A stretch of DNA of 64,000 bases from Bog-756 sp963727955 (GCA_963727955.1 CAVSII010000004.1:124001-188000), one strand, 5' to 3'; positions 1-9,424 are shown, counted from the stretch's first letter. Numbers and translations: made by a program. Notes: generated from the letters alone by a model not told the origin.

Positions 1-5
1 CACTT

Positions 6-3000
6 GTGAAAGCGGCCCTAGCCGCCCTGGTCGCCTGCGTCGGCGTGTCCGTGGTGGTGGCTCTGCCGGCCGCGGCCGCATCGGCTCCGACGATCGCCAA
101 CGGCAACGCCGCCTATACGCCGGGCTCGACCTCACCCCCCAACCAGTTCAACGTGCTGACCCTGGTCAGCGGGGGGGCGACGGCGGTCAACACGGCTTCC
201 TTGACAATCGTGACCCAGCCGTCCAGCGGCACGGCTACCGACACCACCAGCGGAACCAACGGGATTGTCACCTACACACCGGCATCGGGGACAACCGGCG
301 TCCAGACGCTGACCTTCGCCTACTGTGCCCCGGGCGATACCTATCCCAGCGCCGGCAATTGCACCGCGGCAACCCTCACCTATACGCCCTCATCGGGGCA
401 GTACTTCGGTGCCCAGGTGGTGGGGCAATCTGTGGTTGAGCAGCTCGAGACGGGCGTCAACATTCCGGCCACCGCTCCGGAGGGTTCGACCGTCACCATG
501 TCGGTTGCGCCCGTCGCCACCAACATCCCTTCGTCCGAGAGTGGCGCCACCGTGGAGAGCGCGTCCGAGTTCGGCGTGGTGCTGCCCGTGCCCCCCGGGT
601 TCAGCTATGTTCCGGGCTCCGTCGGCGTCACCGGAGGCGATGCCGTCACATCCGGCAACTTCACGGCCACCTACTGCACGGCACCGGTGGCCGACGCCTG
701 CACGGCCAATATCGACAACGGCAATTACAAGACGACCTATCCCTACATCGAGACTTATCTGAACACCACTATTTCCGGTGGGTCCAACGTGACGCTACCT
801 ACCGTCACCGCCCAGTTCACCGCCAGCGGCTCTGCTGGGACAGTGGTTCCTGTGGATCTCACTGAATTCCAATTGGAAACAACGGTGACCGAGGACGGAT
901 TCACGGTCAATGCCGATTTCGATGGCTACCCGTCGTGCTCCTCCTGCGGGTCGGCCAATCCACCGACCTACGCGGCACCCACACCCCTGGCCACCACCAC
1001 CATTACGCCGGTGCCCACGGTGACAGGCATCAGCCCGGAGACCGGCACTCCGGCGGGAGGAACCAGCGTGACCATTACCGGCACCGACCTGGCCAACGCA
1101 TCCGCCGTTGACTTCGGAGAGACCCCGGGCGCCATCACCGCCGATTCGAGTACTTCGATTACGGCTACGTCTCCTGGCGGTTCGGGCACGGTCGACATCA
1201 CCGTCACCAATCCTGACGGAACCTCAGCAACCGTGGCGGCGGACCAGTACTCCTACGTAGACGTCACCCCTCCGCCCACGCTCACCGGTCTGAGCCCGTC
1301 GACGGGACCGGTTACGGGCGGTACCAACGTGACCATTTCGGGCACCAACCTGGAGGGGGCAACGGCTGTCGATTTCGGTCCGGGCAATCCCGGGGTGATC
1401 TCCTCGGATACGGCCGCCTCGCTGACCGCCACCTCGCCGGCAGGGACGGGAACGGTCGACGTGACCGTCACCACCCCGACGGGAACCTCCCCCCCGGTCG
1501 CTGCCGACCAGTACTCCTTCGGGGTCCAATCGGTCTCCAAGCTGGCCACCTGGACCGATACCCAGGCCTGCAGCATCCAATCGACCACCACGGCGCCGAC
1601 AGTGGCCAGTGAGGCCGTGGTTTCCACCAACGGCGCCCCCGGCGGCGGCGGCGGGGGCGCAGCCAGCAGCGACTCGGGGGGATCCGGTGGCGCCGCCTCT
1701 TCGGTGTCGGCCACGGTTCCCGTCACCGGCGGCCAGCATCTGACCGGAGTATCCGGCTGTGCCGGCGCCACCGCCCCACATGGGTCGGGCGTGGTCAGCA
1801 CGGGAGGGGTCGGCGGTGCCGGCTTCAGCAACGGCGGCAGCGGCGGTAATGGGTACTACTGCGCCGGCATCGACATCGAAGGGGAGTGCATCGGCGACGG
1901 TGGCGCTGACGGGAGCGGCGGCGGAGGGGGCGGTTCCAGCGCCCTCTGCGCCGGTACCAACTGCGTGGCCGGAACGACGCCCCTGGCCGTGGCGGCCGGC
2001 GGCGGCGGCGGCGGCGAGTCGATGTGCGCCGGTTCGGACGGCGGCGGAGGTGGAACAGGCGGCGCCGGTTCCTCGACGTCGGATGTCGACCTGACCGGAG
2101 CCGGGCCCAGCGGTACCAACGGCGGGATGGGGGCCACCAGCGGCGATGTCGGAGGCACCGGCGGGGTGAACAACACCGGTGACAGTCCGGGCGGCACCGC
2201 CGGTGGTCCCGGCTCGGACAGCGTTTCGGCCGGCGACTCGGCCGGCAACGGCGGCGGCGGCGGCGGCTACGTCGGGGGGAACGGCAGCACCGCTACGGCT
2301 GGGGTCGACTGCGGCGCCGGCGGAGGCGGAGGCGCAGGCTCCTCGTGGGCCGTCAACGGTTCGGGTCCGACCTTCGGCACCACCTCCGCTGCCGGAGCGG
2401 TGTCGCTGACCTACTACGGGTTCGTGGGTACCGGACCAGCTGTCACCACCCAGCCCACCAATGAGACCTCGAACGCCGGCCAGCCCGCCACCTTCACCGC
2501 AGCGGCATCCGGCAATCCCGCCCCCAACGTCCAGTGGCAGGTCTCGACGGACGGAGGAAACACCTTCACCAATATCAACGGGGCTACCAGCGGGACACTG
2601 ACTCTCACCACGACGGCAGCCGAAAACGGCAACCAGTACCGGGCCGTCTTCGCCAACTCCATCGGGTCGGTGACGACAAATCCGGCCACGCTGACGGTCG
2701 ACACGCCGCCCACGGTGACCACCAATCCCGTAAGTGTGACGGTGGTGCCGGGGCAGCCGGCCACCTTTACGGCGGCGGCCAGCGGCGACCCGACGCCAAC
2801 CGTCCAGTGGCAAGTCTCCACCGACGGGGGTACCACCTTCACCAACATCGGCGGTGCCACCAGCGACACCTACACGCTGACCACGGCCACCGGCGAGAGT
2901 GGCAATGAGTACCAGGCGGTGTTCACCAACGCGGTCAGCTCGGTGGATACCACCGCAGCCACCCTCACCCTCGACACTCCGCCGGTGGTGACCACAAATC

Positions 3001-3554
3001 CCACCAACGTCACGGTCATCGAAGGCCAGACCGCCAACTTCAGCGTGGCGGCCTCCGGCCTTCCCGCCCCCACCGTCCAGTGGCAGGTGTCCATCAACGG
3101 GGGTTCGACGTTCACCAACATCGGCGGGGCTACCAGCGACAGCTACAGCCTCACGACCGCATTGAGCGACAACGGCTATCTGTTCAGGGCCGTCTTCACC
3201 AACGTGGTCAGCTCGGCTACCACCACGGCGGCCACACTGACGGTCAACGTCACACCCCCTCTGACCATCACCACCACCACGCTGCCTGGTGGGAGCGTCT
3301 ACTCCAAGTCTGCGCCGGCAACCTACTCGGCCACCCTCAACGCCACCGGAGGCAACCCGCCGTACAAGTGGAAGGTCCAGTCGGGGAGCCTTCCGCCTGG
3401 CCTCAAGCTCAAGCCCACGACCGGCATCATCGCCGGAAAGGCGTCGATAGCGGGCAACTTCACATTCACGGTGAAAGTGGTCGACACCAAGCAGGGTCGT
3501 CCGAAGACCCAGAACTCGGCCACCCAGACCCTCACCATCGTGATCTCCTCCTGA
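6..3554 (+). CDS. Large secreted multi-domain protein: TIG/IPT, glycine-rich, Ig-like and putative-Ig modules
   Basis: A GTG at position 6 opens a hydrophobic signal-peptide-like stretch (about residues 1-26, ending AAAASA), but only five bases precede it, so the true N-terminus may lie outside the window. Modules in order: an N-terminal region of about 330 residues with a Big/cadherin-like strand pattern; two IPT/TIG domains at about 336-420 and 421-505, each with the signature T-G-x-S-P-x-x-G; a glycine-rich region at about 540-800 with runs of G and scattered cysteines, like the ALK/LTK-type or PGRS-like glycine-rich modules; three near-identical Ig-like repeats of about 90 residues at 810-1080 with the VQWQVSTDGG signature; and a C-terminal putative-Ig (He_PIG-type) domain with SLPPGL. 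No LPXTG motif or membrane anchor was seen, so it is probably secreted or loosely surface-bound. Its ligand is unknown. Confidence 0.8.
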   Translation: MKAALAALVACVGVSVVVALPAAAASAPTIANGNAAYTPGSTSPPNQFNVLTLVSGGATAVNTASLTIVTQPSSGTATDTTSGTNGIVTYTPASGTTGVQTLTFAYCAPGDTYPSAGNCTAATLTYTPSSGQYFGAQVVGQSVVEQLETGVNIPATAPEGSTVTMSVAPVATNIPSSESGATVESASEFGVVLPVPPGFSYVPGSVGVTGGDAVTSGNFTATYCTAPVADACTANIDNGNYKTTYPYIETYLNTTISGGSNVTLPTVTAQFTASGSAGTVVPVDLTEFQLETTVTEDGFTVNADFDGYPSCSSCGSANPPTYAAPTPLATTTITPVPTVTGISPETGTPAGGTSVTITGTDLANASAVDFGETPGAITADSSTSITATSPGGSGTVDITVTNPDGTSATVAADQYSYVDVTPPPTLTGLSPSTGPVTGGTNVTISGTNLEGATAVDFGPGNPGVISSDTAASLTATSPAGTGTVDVTVTTPTGTSPPVAADQYSFGVQSVSKLATWTDTQACSIQSTTTAPTVASEAVVSTNGAPGGGGGGAASSDSGGSGGAASSVSATVPVTGGQHLTGVSGCAGATAPHGSGVVSTGGVGGAGFSNGGSGGNGYYCAGIDIEGECIGDGGADGSGGGGGGSSALCAGTNCVAGTTPLAVAAGGGGGGESMCAGSDGGGGGTGGAGSSTSDVDLTGAGPSGTNGGMGATSGDVGGTGGVNNTGDSPGGTAGGPGSDSVSAGDSAGNGGGGGGYVGGNGSTATAGVDCGAGGGGGAGSSWAVNGSGPTFGTTSAAGAVSLTYYGFVGTGPAVTTQPTNETSNAGQPATFTAAASGNPAPNVQWQVSTDGGNTFTNINGATSGTLTLTTTAAENGNQYRAVFANSIGSVTTNPATLTVDTPPTVTTNPVSVTVVPGQPATFTAAASGDPTPTVQWQVSTDGGTTFTNIGGATSDTYTLTTATGESGNEYQAVFTNAVSSVDTTAATLTLDTPPVVTTNPTNVTVIEGQTANFSVAASGLPAPTVQWQVSINGGSTFTNIGGATSDSYSLTTALSDNGYLFRAVFTNVVSSATTTAATLTVNVTPPLTITTTTLPGGSVYSKSAPATYSATLNATGGNPPYKWKVQSGSLPPGLKLKPTTGIIAGKASIAGNFTFTVKVVDTKQGRPKTQNSATQTLTIVISS

Positions 3555-3646
3555 CCAGCCGGCCGGATTCCTGTCGGGATGCGGTGGCCGGGGAGGGTCG
3601 GAGTCGTGGGGTCGCAACCGTTGCGGCCGGTGCATAGCGTGTAGCC

Positions 3647-4123
3647 ATGCGCATCGTGATCGGGTCAGACCATGCCGGATTCGTACTCAAGGGGGCGGTC
3701 AGCCAACATCTTCTTGACGGCGGTCACCTGGTGGAGGACATCGGGACCTTCTCCACCAAGCCGGTCGACTACCCGCCCATCTGTGCCGAGGTCGCCCGTC
3801 GGGTGGTACGGGGTGAGGGTGACCGCGGCATCGTCATCGGCGGTAGCGGTCAGGGCGAGGCCATCGCCGCCAACAAAGTGCGCGGTGCCCGTGCCGCCCT
3901 GTGCCATGACGAGTACACCTCGAGGTACGCCCGGCTCCACAACGATGCCAACGTGCTCTCACTGGGTGCCCGGTTGGTGGCCACCGAGCTGGCCCTGGAC
4001 ATCCTCGACGTGTTCATGGCCACCGACTTCGAGGGGGGTCGTCACGTCCCTCGTCTGGAGGAGATCACAGCCATCGAGGACCAGCAAGCAGGCGGTTCGG
4101 ACGGACCATTCACCGCACGTTGA
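3647..4123 (+). CDS. rpiB: Ribose-5-phosphate isomerase B
   Basis: Cytosolic enzyme of the LacAB/RpiB family that interconverts ribose 5-phosphate and ribulose 5-phosphate in the non-oxidative pentose phosphate pathway. The protein opens with MRIVIGSDHAG, giving the conserved Asp8-His9 pair, and carries GGSGQGE at residues 65-71. Family knowledge: in the mycobacterial enzyme the base is the glutamate of this motif, and the cysteine used by E. coli RpiB is absent. The same holds here (Glu71, Ser67). Length (158 aa) is normal. It precedes a glycosyltransferase by 27 bases on the same strand and may be cotranscribed with it. Confidence 0.93.
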   Translation: MRIVIGSDHAGFVLKGAVSQHLLDGGHLVEDIGTFSTKPVDYPPICAEVARRVVRGEGDRGIVIGGSGQGEAIAANKVRGARAALCHDEYTSRYARLHNDANVLSLGARLVATELALDILDVFMATDFEGGRHVPRLEEITAIEDQQAGGSDGPFTAR

Positions 4124-4150
4124 TCGTTCGTCATATGGGAGACTGATGGC

Positions 4151-5290
4151 GTGCGCATCCTTGCTGTCGCCAATCACCTCGGGGCGCTCGGAGGCCTGGA
4201 GCGGACGCAGATGACCATGTGCCGATCCTTGGCGGCCAGGGGTCACCAGGTGGACTTGGTGTACCAGTCGGCCGGCAACTTCGCTTCCGATTGGCGGTCC
4301 TTTACCGAGACGATGGTGCAGATCGAACGGTCGCTGCCCTCGGGCCGGGCACCGATTTCGTCGACGCGGGCGGCGGCGCATGCCGTCAATGTGGCGCGCC
4401 ATCTCGATCCCGACATCATCTATGCCTATCGACCGCTCGATATTCCGCTGGCGGTAGCAGCCGGGAGCCTCTGCTCTGCCCCGGTGGCACTGCATCTGTG
4501 CTTGCCCCGACCTCGGGTCCTTCCCTTCCTGGTCCGTCAGGGCCTTTCCCGGGTGGCCATGACCCTGTCGGTGTCCCACAACACGGCCGAGCTGTGGCGT
4601 CGGAAGGGCATCCCGGCAGGGAGCATCACGGTGGTCCACACCGGCATCGACATGAGCCACTACGTACCCGCCCCTGCTGAGGACCGCCTGGCCACCCGCC
4701 TCGAGCTCGGCATCGACCCCGACGCCTTCATGATTCTCTACGCCGGGCGAATCGGTGCCATCAAGGGTCTGGACCACCTGGTGCGGGCCTTCCGACGGAT
4801 GGCAACCAGCAAGCCGAACGCCCGCCTGGTCGTAGTGGGGGGCCCTTCGCTGAGCGCCGATCCGACCGAGACGGCCCGATACAATTCCGAGCTGCGGGCC
4901 TTGGCCGGCCGCTCGGCAGTCCTCTGGCTCGAGCCGCGCAGTGAAGTCCTTCCGCTCATCCAGACTGCCGACGTGGCTGTCGTCCCGAGCGTGTGGTCCG
5001 AGCCCTTCGCCCGTTCAGTGATCGAGCCTCTGGCCTGCGGGGTCCCTGTCATTGCTTCGCGGGTGGGTGGAAATCCGGAGATCCTGACCGGCTGGATGTC
5101 CGAATTTCTGGTGCCGCGGGGCGACGCCGACGCTCTTGCCTCCCGGATCAGTGCCCTCGACGGATGGCGCAAGGCGGACCCCGATCTGGGCGAGCGTTGT
5201 CGGCAGGCGGTGGTGACCCGCTTGGATCTGCGCCGCGAGGTCGACAGCGTCGAGAGCCTTCTCGCTTCGATCGCCCGACGTTCGTCCTGA
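4151..5290 (+). CDS. Glycosyltransferase family 4 (GT-B fold)
   Basis: Retaining nucleotide-sugar glycosyltransferase, probably cytosolic or peripheral to the membrane. The N-terminal acceptor domain (about 1-170) starts with the glycine-rich loop NHLGALGGLER; the C-terminal donor domain (about 190-350) contains the AGRIGAIKGLDHLVRAF strand-turn typical of Glycos_transf_1 and the E-x7-E motif (Glu284 and Glu292 in SEPFARSVIEPLACG). The GTG start at 4151 gives the family-typical MRILAVANHLG opening; the nearby ATG at 4146 is out of frame. Donor and acceptor cannot be told from the sequence. It follows rpiB closely. Confidence 0.88.
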   Translation: MRILAVANHLGALGGLERTQMTMCRSLAARGHQVDLVYQSAGNFASDWRSFTETMVQIERSLPSGRAPISSTRAAAHAVNVARHLDPDIIYAYRPLDIPLAVAAGSLCSAPVALHLCLPRPRVLPFLVRQGLSRVAMTLSVSHNTAELWRRKGIPAGSITVVHTGIDMSHYVPAPAEDRLATRLELGIDPDAFMILYAGRIGAIKGLDHLVRAFRRMATSKPNARLVVVGGPSLSADPTETARYNSELRALAGRSAVLWLEPRSEVLPLIQTADVAVVPSVWSEPFARSVIEPLACGVPVIASRVGGNPEILTGWMSEFLVPRGDADALASRISALDGWRKADPDLGERCRQAVVTRLDLRREVDSVESLLASIARRSS

Positions 5291-5304
5291 GGGCGAGAAC
5301 CTGT

Positions 5305-5799
5305 TCAGTGATTGGGCGGCCGAGGATCATGGCGCTCGTCGGCATAGCGTGCCACCGAGGCGGCGAAGCCGTTGATCATCCTTCGCAGAACGGCAGCCAT
5401 CAGCCGTCCGGTCCCCGGTATCTTGGCGTCGAAGGTGGATGACCAGGTGACGAGCGTGCCGTCCCCATCCGGGGCCAGAGTGACATCGGCCACATAGTCC
5501 CGCACGGGAAAACCGGAAAGGATGGTGTAGCGGAGGTGGTGGGGGGGATCCCAGGCGGCCACCAGCTCCTTCGACCCCATGCCCCACCGGGTGAACCTTC
5601 TAACCGCCCCCACCCCGTCGGGATCGGGGGCGCCGGGGCTGACCAGATCGGACCGGGTCAGGAACGACCACTCCTTCCACCGGTGGGCCTCACCCACCAG
5701 CGGCCAGACCTCCGACGCCGGTGCCGAGCAGTGGGCCCGTGCCGCCACCGACCATCGGCCCCGAGCTTCGTCGGCGGCTCCGGTAGCCGGTGCCGTCAT
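5305..5799 (-). CDS. SRPBCC (START/Bet v1-like) family protein
   Basis: A 164-residue polyketide-cyclase/dehydrase-type SRPBCC domain: the N-terminal strand is followed by APASEVWPLVGEAHRWKEW, the usual helix-strand start of the fold, and the C-terminal long helix (GRLMAAVLRRMINGFAASV) closes the hydrophobic cavity. Proteins of this superfamily bind lipids, polyketides or aromatic ligands, or act on them; no catalytic residue points to one reaction. The start codon overlaps the stop codon of the upstream SRPBCC gene (ATGA at 5796-5799), so the two are translationally coupled and may form a heterodimer (inference). Confidence 0.8.
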   Translation of the reverse strand: MTAPATGAADEARGRWSVAARAHCSAPASEVWPLVGEAHRWKEWSFLTRSDLVSPGAPDPDGVGAVRRFTRWGMGSKELVAAWDPPHHLRYTILSGFPVRDYVADVTLAPDGDGTLVTWSSTFDAKIPGTGRLMAAVLRRMINGFAASVARYADERHDPRPPNH

Positions 5800-6179
5800 T
5801 CCTCGACGTGGGCCTTCAGGGCGTCGAGCGCCTGCTGGTAGATGGTGGCCATCAGATCGGCCATCTCGTCAGGCGTAGCTTCAACGTCCCACGTCACATG
5901 GCAGGCGTCCGCTGCCGGGGTGACGGTGATGGTGGCGTGGTGGCTCTCGACCGGCGCTCCATCGGCGATTGTGTAGGTGAGAGCCCGGTCGCCATCGTCC
6001 CTCTTGACCAGATGTTCGGTAATGGTCATGCCCATCGTCTCGATGACCCGGTCCTCGCCCTCTACCCGGCAGGAGTCGATGCCGGGCATCCAACCGCCGA
6101 TGCCGCCAAAGTCACCGACGACCGCCCACGTTGCATCGGCCGAACCATTGATGTCGATCTCTGCCTTACCTTTTCCCAT
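5796..6179 (-). CDS. SRPBCC family protein (MxaD/polyketide cyclase-like)
   Basis: A compact 127-residue SRPBCC protein beginning MGKGKAEIDINGSADATWAVVGDFGGIGGWMPGI, the classic opening of the polyketide cyclase/MxaD-like group, and ending in a long amphipathic helix (LMATIYQQALDALKAHV). It is the first gene of a two-gene minus-strand unit and shares an ATGA overlap with the next SRPBCC gene. The pair is divergent from the acyl-CoA synthetase at 6283, with about 100 bases between, which could hold a shared promoter region and hints at a role near lipid or acyl metabolism (inference only). Confidence 0.8.
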   Translation of the reverse strand: MGKGKAEIDINGSADATWAVVGDFGGIGGWMPGIDSCRVEGEDRVIETMGMTITEHLVKRDDGDRALTYTIADGAPVESHHATITVTPAADACHVTWDVEATPDEMADLMATIYQQALDALKAHVEE

Positions 6180-6282
6180 TTTCTTCCTTTACTGGTCGTG
6201 GTCACCGGACGTGTAGGTCGGTCGTCGCCGGATGCCGTGGGGTAAGTGGCACGCTCGGCTATGGCATCGTAGCGTCGCGACA

Positions 6283-7953
6283 GTGACTGCTGAGCCCAGC
6301 GTGGCCGATCTGCTGGTGGCCCGGGCCGACGATGACCACCCCGGTCTCCTGTTCGATGACGACCGGTGGACCTGGAGCCAGGTGGTGGCGGCCAGCGCCC
6401 GGCGCGCCTCGCTGATCCGCTCCTCGGACAGCGCCGACCGACTCCATATCGGTGTGCTGTTGGGCAATGTCCCCGAATACCTCTTCTGGCTCGGCGCCGC
6501 CGCCCTGGCCGGTGCCGTGGTGGTGGGTATCAACCCCACCCGGCGAGGCCAAGCCCTGGTCGACGACATTCGTCGGACCGATTGCCGGTGGATCGTGACC
6601 GACGCGGCGGGGAGCCGGTTGCTGGCAGATCTGGATACCGGGGTGGCCGATCATCGGGTGTTGCGCATCGACAGCGTCGGATATGAACGACGACTCGAGG
6701 AACACAGCGACGCTGACTACAAGGCGGTGGTGTCCCTGTGGTCCCCCGGTCCCGAGGACCTCTTCCTTCTCCTGTTCACGTCGGGCACCACCGGCGCCCC
6801 CAAGGCCGTCCGGTGCACGCAAGGCCGCCTGGCCGCCATCGCCGTCGTGTCGGCCGGAGCCTATGGATTCGAACGCAACGACGTGGCCTACTGCACCATG
6901 CCCCTCTTCCATGGCAACGCGCTGATGGTGCTGTGGGGTCCTTCGATGGTGGTGGGGGCAACAGTGGCTCTTGCCCGTCGGTTCAGCGCCTCCGGGTTTG
7001 TGGCTGATGTGCGCCGCTACGGAGCGACCACGTTCACTTATGTGGGCAAGGCCTTGGCCTACGTTCTGGCCACCCCGCCGGAGCCCGACGATGCCGCCAT
7101 CACCTTGCGTCGGGGATTCGGCACCGAGGGATCGGTGGCCGATCGGGCTGCTTTCGAGCAGCGGTTCGGCTGCGTGCTGACCGAGGGCTACGGCTCGAGC
7201 GAAGGGGGAGTGGCCATCAGCCGCACTCCTGAGACGCCACCGGGGGCCCTCGGGCGACCGATCGACGATGTGGTGGTGGTGGACCCAGAGACCGGCGCCG
7301 AGTGCCCTCCGGCCCAGTTCGACCTGGACGGCAGGCTGGTCAATGGCGAACGAGCCGTCGGCGAGATCGTCAATCGGTCGGGCACGGGACGGTTCGAGGG
7401 GTACTACGCCGACCCCGAGTCCACCGCGGCACGAACCCGTAACGGGTGGTACTGGACCGGGGACCTGGCCTACCGCGATGAGAAGGGCTACCTGTACTTC
7501 GCCGGCCGCCGGGGCGACTGGATGCGGGTCGACTCCGAGAACCTGACGGCCGGGCCGATCGAGCAGGTTCTGGTGCGCCACGACGGGGTGGCCACCGTGG
7601 CCGTCTACGCCGTCCCTGACCCACGCACCGGTGACCAGGTGATGGCCGCCCTCGAGATGCTGCCGGGGCGCTCGTTCGACCCTGGCCGGTTCAGCCGGTT
7701 CCTGGACGATCAACGTGACCTCGGAACCAAATGGATCCCTTCGTTCGTACGGGTCAGCAGCGGCCTCCCGCAGACAGCCAGCGGAAAGGTGACCAAGGAT
7801 CCTTTGCGGGCCGAAGGCTGGTGGAGCGGGGAGGACCCCGTCTATCGGCGTCAGGGTGGGTCACCTGCTTACGTCACGATGGATGACCAACATCGGGACC
7901 AGTTGCGCCGCCAGTTCGACCGGCACGGTCGACGAGCCATCCTCGGTGAGTGA
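6283..7953 (+). CDS. AMP-forming acyl-CoA synthetase (FadD-like)
   Basis: Activates a carboxylic acid, probably a fatty acid, to the acyl-AMP and then the CoA thioester. The P-loop motif LLLFTSGTTGAPKAV lies at about residues 160-175, followed by the adenylate-binding YGSSEGG, the TGDLAYRDEKGYLYFAGR hinge region, and the C-terminal catalytic-lysine motif TASGKVTKDPLR. I chose GTG 6283 (MTAEPSVADLLV), because the ATG at 6232 adds 17 residues with no family character; the longer form cannot be excluded. The substrate chain length is not readable. The stop overlaps the start of the following YihY-type gene. Confidence 0.85.
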   Translation: MTAEPSVADLLVARADDDHPGLLFDDDRWTWSQVVAASARRASLIRSSDSADRLHIGVLLGNVPEYLFWLGAAALAGAVVVGINPTRRGQALVDDIRRTDCRWIVTDAAGSRLLADLDTGVADHRVLRIDSVGYERRLEEHSDADYKAVVSLWSPGPEDLFLLLFTSGTTGAPKAVRCTQGRLAAIAVVSAGAYGFERNDVAYCTMPLFHGNALMVLWGPSMVVGATVALARRFSASGFVADVRRYGATTFTYVGKALAYVLATPPEPDDAAITLRRGFGTEGSVADRAAFEQRFGCVLTEGYGSSEGGVAISRTPETPPGALGRPIDDVVVVDPETGAECPPAQFDLDGRLVNGERAVGEIVNRSGTGRFEGYYADPESTAARTRNGWYWTGDLAYRDEKGYLYFAGRRGDWMRVDSENLTAGPIEQVLVRHDGVATVAVYAVPDPRTGDQVMAALEMLPGRSFDPGRFSRFLDDQRDLGTKWIPSFVRVSSGLPQTASGKVTKDPLRAEGWWSGEDPVYRRQGGSPAYVTMDDQHRDQLRRQFDRHGRRAILGE

Positions 7954-8884
7954 CGGCGGCGACCCACCCCCGGTGACCCGGATTTCGGTGAGAGCGGGCC
8001 CAGCTGGCGCCACGGGCCGCCTGGTAGAGCGGGCCGACGGGTTCCAGCAGCGCCACCGGGTGACGGCCATCCTGGGGGCGGTGGCGGTCAAGTCGTCGGA
8101 CGATCAGACCAGCCGCCTGGCCGGACAGATCTCCTATGGCGCTTTTCTGGCCGTCTTTCCCCTTCTTCTGGTTCTGTTCACCCTGGTCGGCATCGTTCTG
8201 CACGGTCACCCCGATCTGCAGGAGGACATCGTCGATTCGGCCCTGCGCCAATTTCCGGTGGTCGGTTCGGACCTCAAGGCCAACGTGCACCAGCTGTCGG
8301 CCGGCAACATCTGGGTCCTGATCATCGGGTTGCTCTGGCTGCTCTACGGGAGCTTGAAGCTGACCCGCAGCGCCCAGGAGATGATGGCCGTGGTCTGGGG
8401 CATCGATCGTGAGGACCTGCCCCGGCTCAAGGGATGGATCCCCCGGGCGGTCGGGTTCCTGGTGGTGTTGGGGGTCGGGTTCGTGCTCGGCGGTGCGCTG
8501 GCCGGGCTGGGCGCCTTTGGTCGCCTGGGCGTCTTTTCGGCCTGGATCGGATTACTCCTGTCACTTCTGGTCAATGTCCTCATGTACGGCGCCGCTTACG
8601 CCACCCTGGTGGCTGTTCCCGAGGGAGCCCGCAGCGTGTGGCCGGGAGCCTTCCTGGGGGGGATCGGGTGGACTGCCCTCCAGTTCGCTGGAGCTCTACT
8701 GGTCAGTCACCAGCTTCGGCATCTGTCAAACCTGTACGGCACCTTCGCCACTGTGCTCGGACTGGTGTGGTGGATTGCCATCGGCGTCATGATCACCGTC
8801 TTCGCCGCCGAGTTCAACGTGGTGCTGGTCCGGCATCTTTGGCCCCGGTCGCTCAAAAGCCGCACCGGTCACCCACCGGGCTGA
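7946..8884 (+). CDS. YihY/BrkB-family inner membrane protein
   Basis: Polytopic membrane protein of the YihY/virulence factor BrkB family. About six hydrophobic segments are visible, including ISYGAFLAVFPLLLVLFTLVGIVL and LSAGNIWVLIIGLLWLLYGS, and the family-characteristic LYGTFATVLGLVWWIAIGVMITVFAAEF near the C-terminus. The family is widespread, sometimes annotated as a putative RNase BN by mistake; its biochemical role is unclear. The start is uncertain: an ATG at 7856 lies deep inside the preceding gene, whereas GTG 7946 overlaps the previous stop by 8 bases, which fits translational coupling; GTG 7976 is also possible. Confidence 0.82.
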   Translation: MSDGGDPPPVTRISVRAGPAGATGRLVERADGFQQRHRVTAILGAVAVKSSDDQTSRLAGQISYGAFLAVFPLLLVLFTLVGIVLHGHPDLQEDIVDSALRQFPVVGSDLKANVHQLSAGNIWVLIIGLLWLLYGSLKLTRSAQEMMAVVWGIDREDLPRLKGWIPRAVGFLVVLGVGFVLGGALAGLGAFGRLGVFSAWIGLLLSLLVNVLMYGAAYATLVAVPEGARSVWPGAFLGGIGWTALQFAGALLVSHQLRHLSNLYGTFATVLGLVWWIAIGVMITVFAAEFNVVLVRHLWPRSLKSRTGHPPG

Positions 8885-8914
8885 GCAGTAGGACGGTCGG
8901 CAGGTTTGATGTCA

Positions 8915-8980
8915 GTGGGAGGACATCACCGGGAGGACATCAATGGGATGAGATCAGTGGGACAGAGATCAGTGGGACAG
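8915..8980. repeat. Short tandem repeat, 14-15 bp unit, about 4.5 copies
   Basis: Successive units GTGGGAGGACATCA (8915-8928), CCGGGAGGACATCA, ATGGGATGAGATCA and GTGGGACAGAGATCA, then a partial GTGGGACAG, sit between two convergent genes. The array runs into the last codons of the Rrf2 gene. It is probably a slippage product; no function is apparent. Confidence 0.75.
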
Positions 8981-9424
8981 CCACGCATCCGGGTCTTTGG
9001 TCAGCTCGACCACCGACCGGGGAAGGGCGCCCGACGTGATGTCGGCGATGGTCACCTGCTCGAGAACTGTACGAAGGCTGGCCCGCACGGCCACCCACAC
9101 CGACTGAAGGTGCTCTGCCGATCCTCCGTAGGTGGCGGCTTCGGGTCGTAGTCCTCGGACCTCGGCCAGGGGACCGTCCAGCGGACGGATCACGTCGGCC
9201 ACGGTGATGGCATCAGCCGGACGCGACAGCCGATAGCCGCCTTCGGCTCCCCGCTGGCTCAATAGGAGACCGGTCCGGCGCATGTCGTTGAGAATGCTCT
9301 CCAGAAACTTGGCCGGCAGCCCCTGAGACTTGGCTAATTGCTCCGCCGTTACCGGTTTTCCGTCCGCATCGGCCAGCGTGCAGAGCGCCCGAACCGCGTA
9401 GTCGACTTTGGCGGAGATGTACAC
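8969..9424 (-). CDS. Rrf2-family transcriptional regulator
   Basis: A 151-residue Rrf2 protein: the N-terminal winged helix begins MYISAKVDYAVRAL, and the wing motif SQRGAEGGYRLSRPADAITVADVIRPLDG is a family hallmark. The three-cysteine iron-sulfur ligand set used by IscR and NsrR is absent (the only cysteine is Cys15), so it is more like CymR-type Rrf2 regulators, which in Firmicutes control sulfur assimilation with cysteine synthase as sensor (family knowledge). It lies 79 bases downstream of, and on the same strand as, the sulfonate-type ABC transporter genes, so it is probably the operon's own regulator (inference). Confidence 0.88.
   Translation of the reverse strand: MYISAKVDYAVRALCTLADADGKPVTAEQLAKSQGLPAKFLESILNDMRRTGLLLSQRGAEGGYRLSRPADAITVADVIRPLDGPLAEVRGLRPEAATYGGSAEHLQSVWVAVRASLRTVLEQVTIADITSGALPRSVVELTKDPDAWLSH

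Noticed and set aside
1224..3635. 803-codon minus-strand ORF opposite the large secreted protein
   Set aside because: Low-complexity translation rich in G, R and H, typical of antisense frames in high-GC genes; the plus-strand frame has clear domains.
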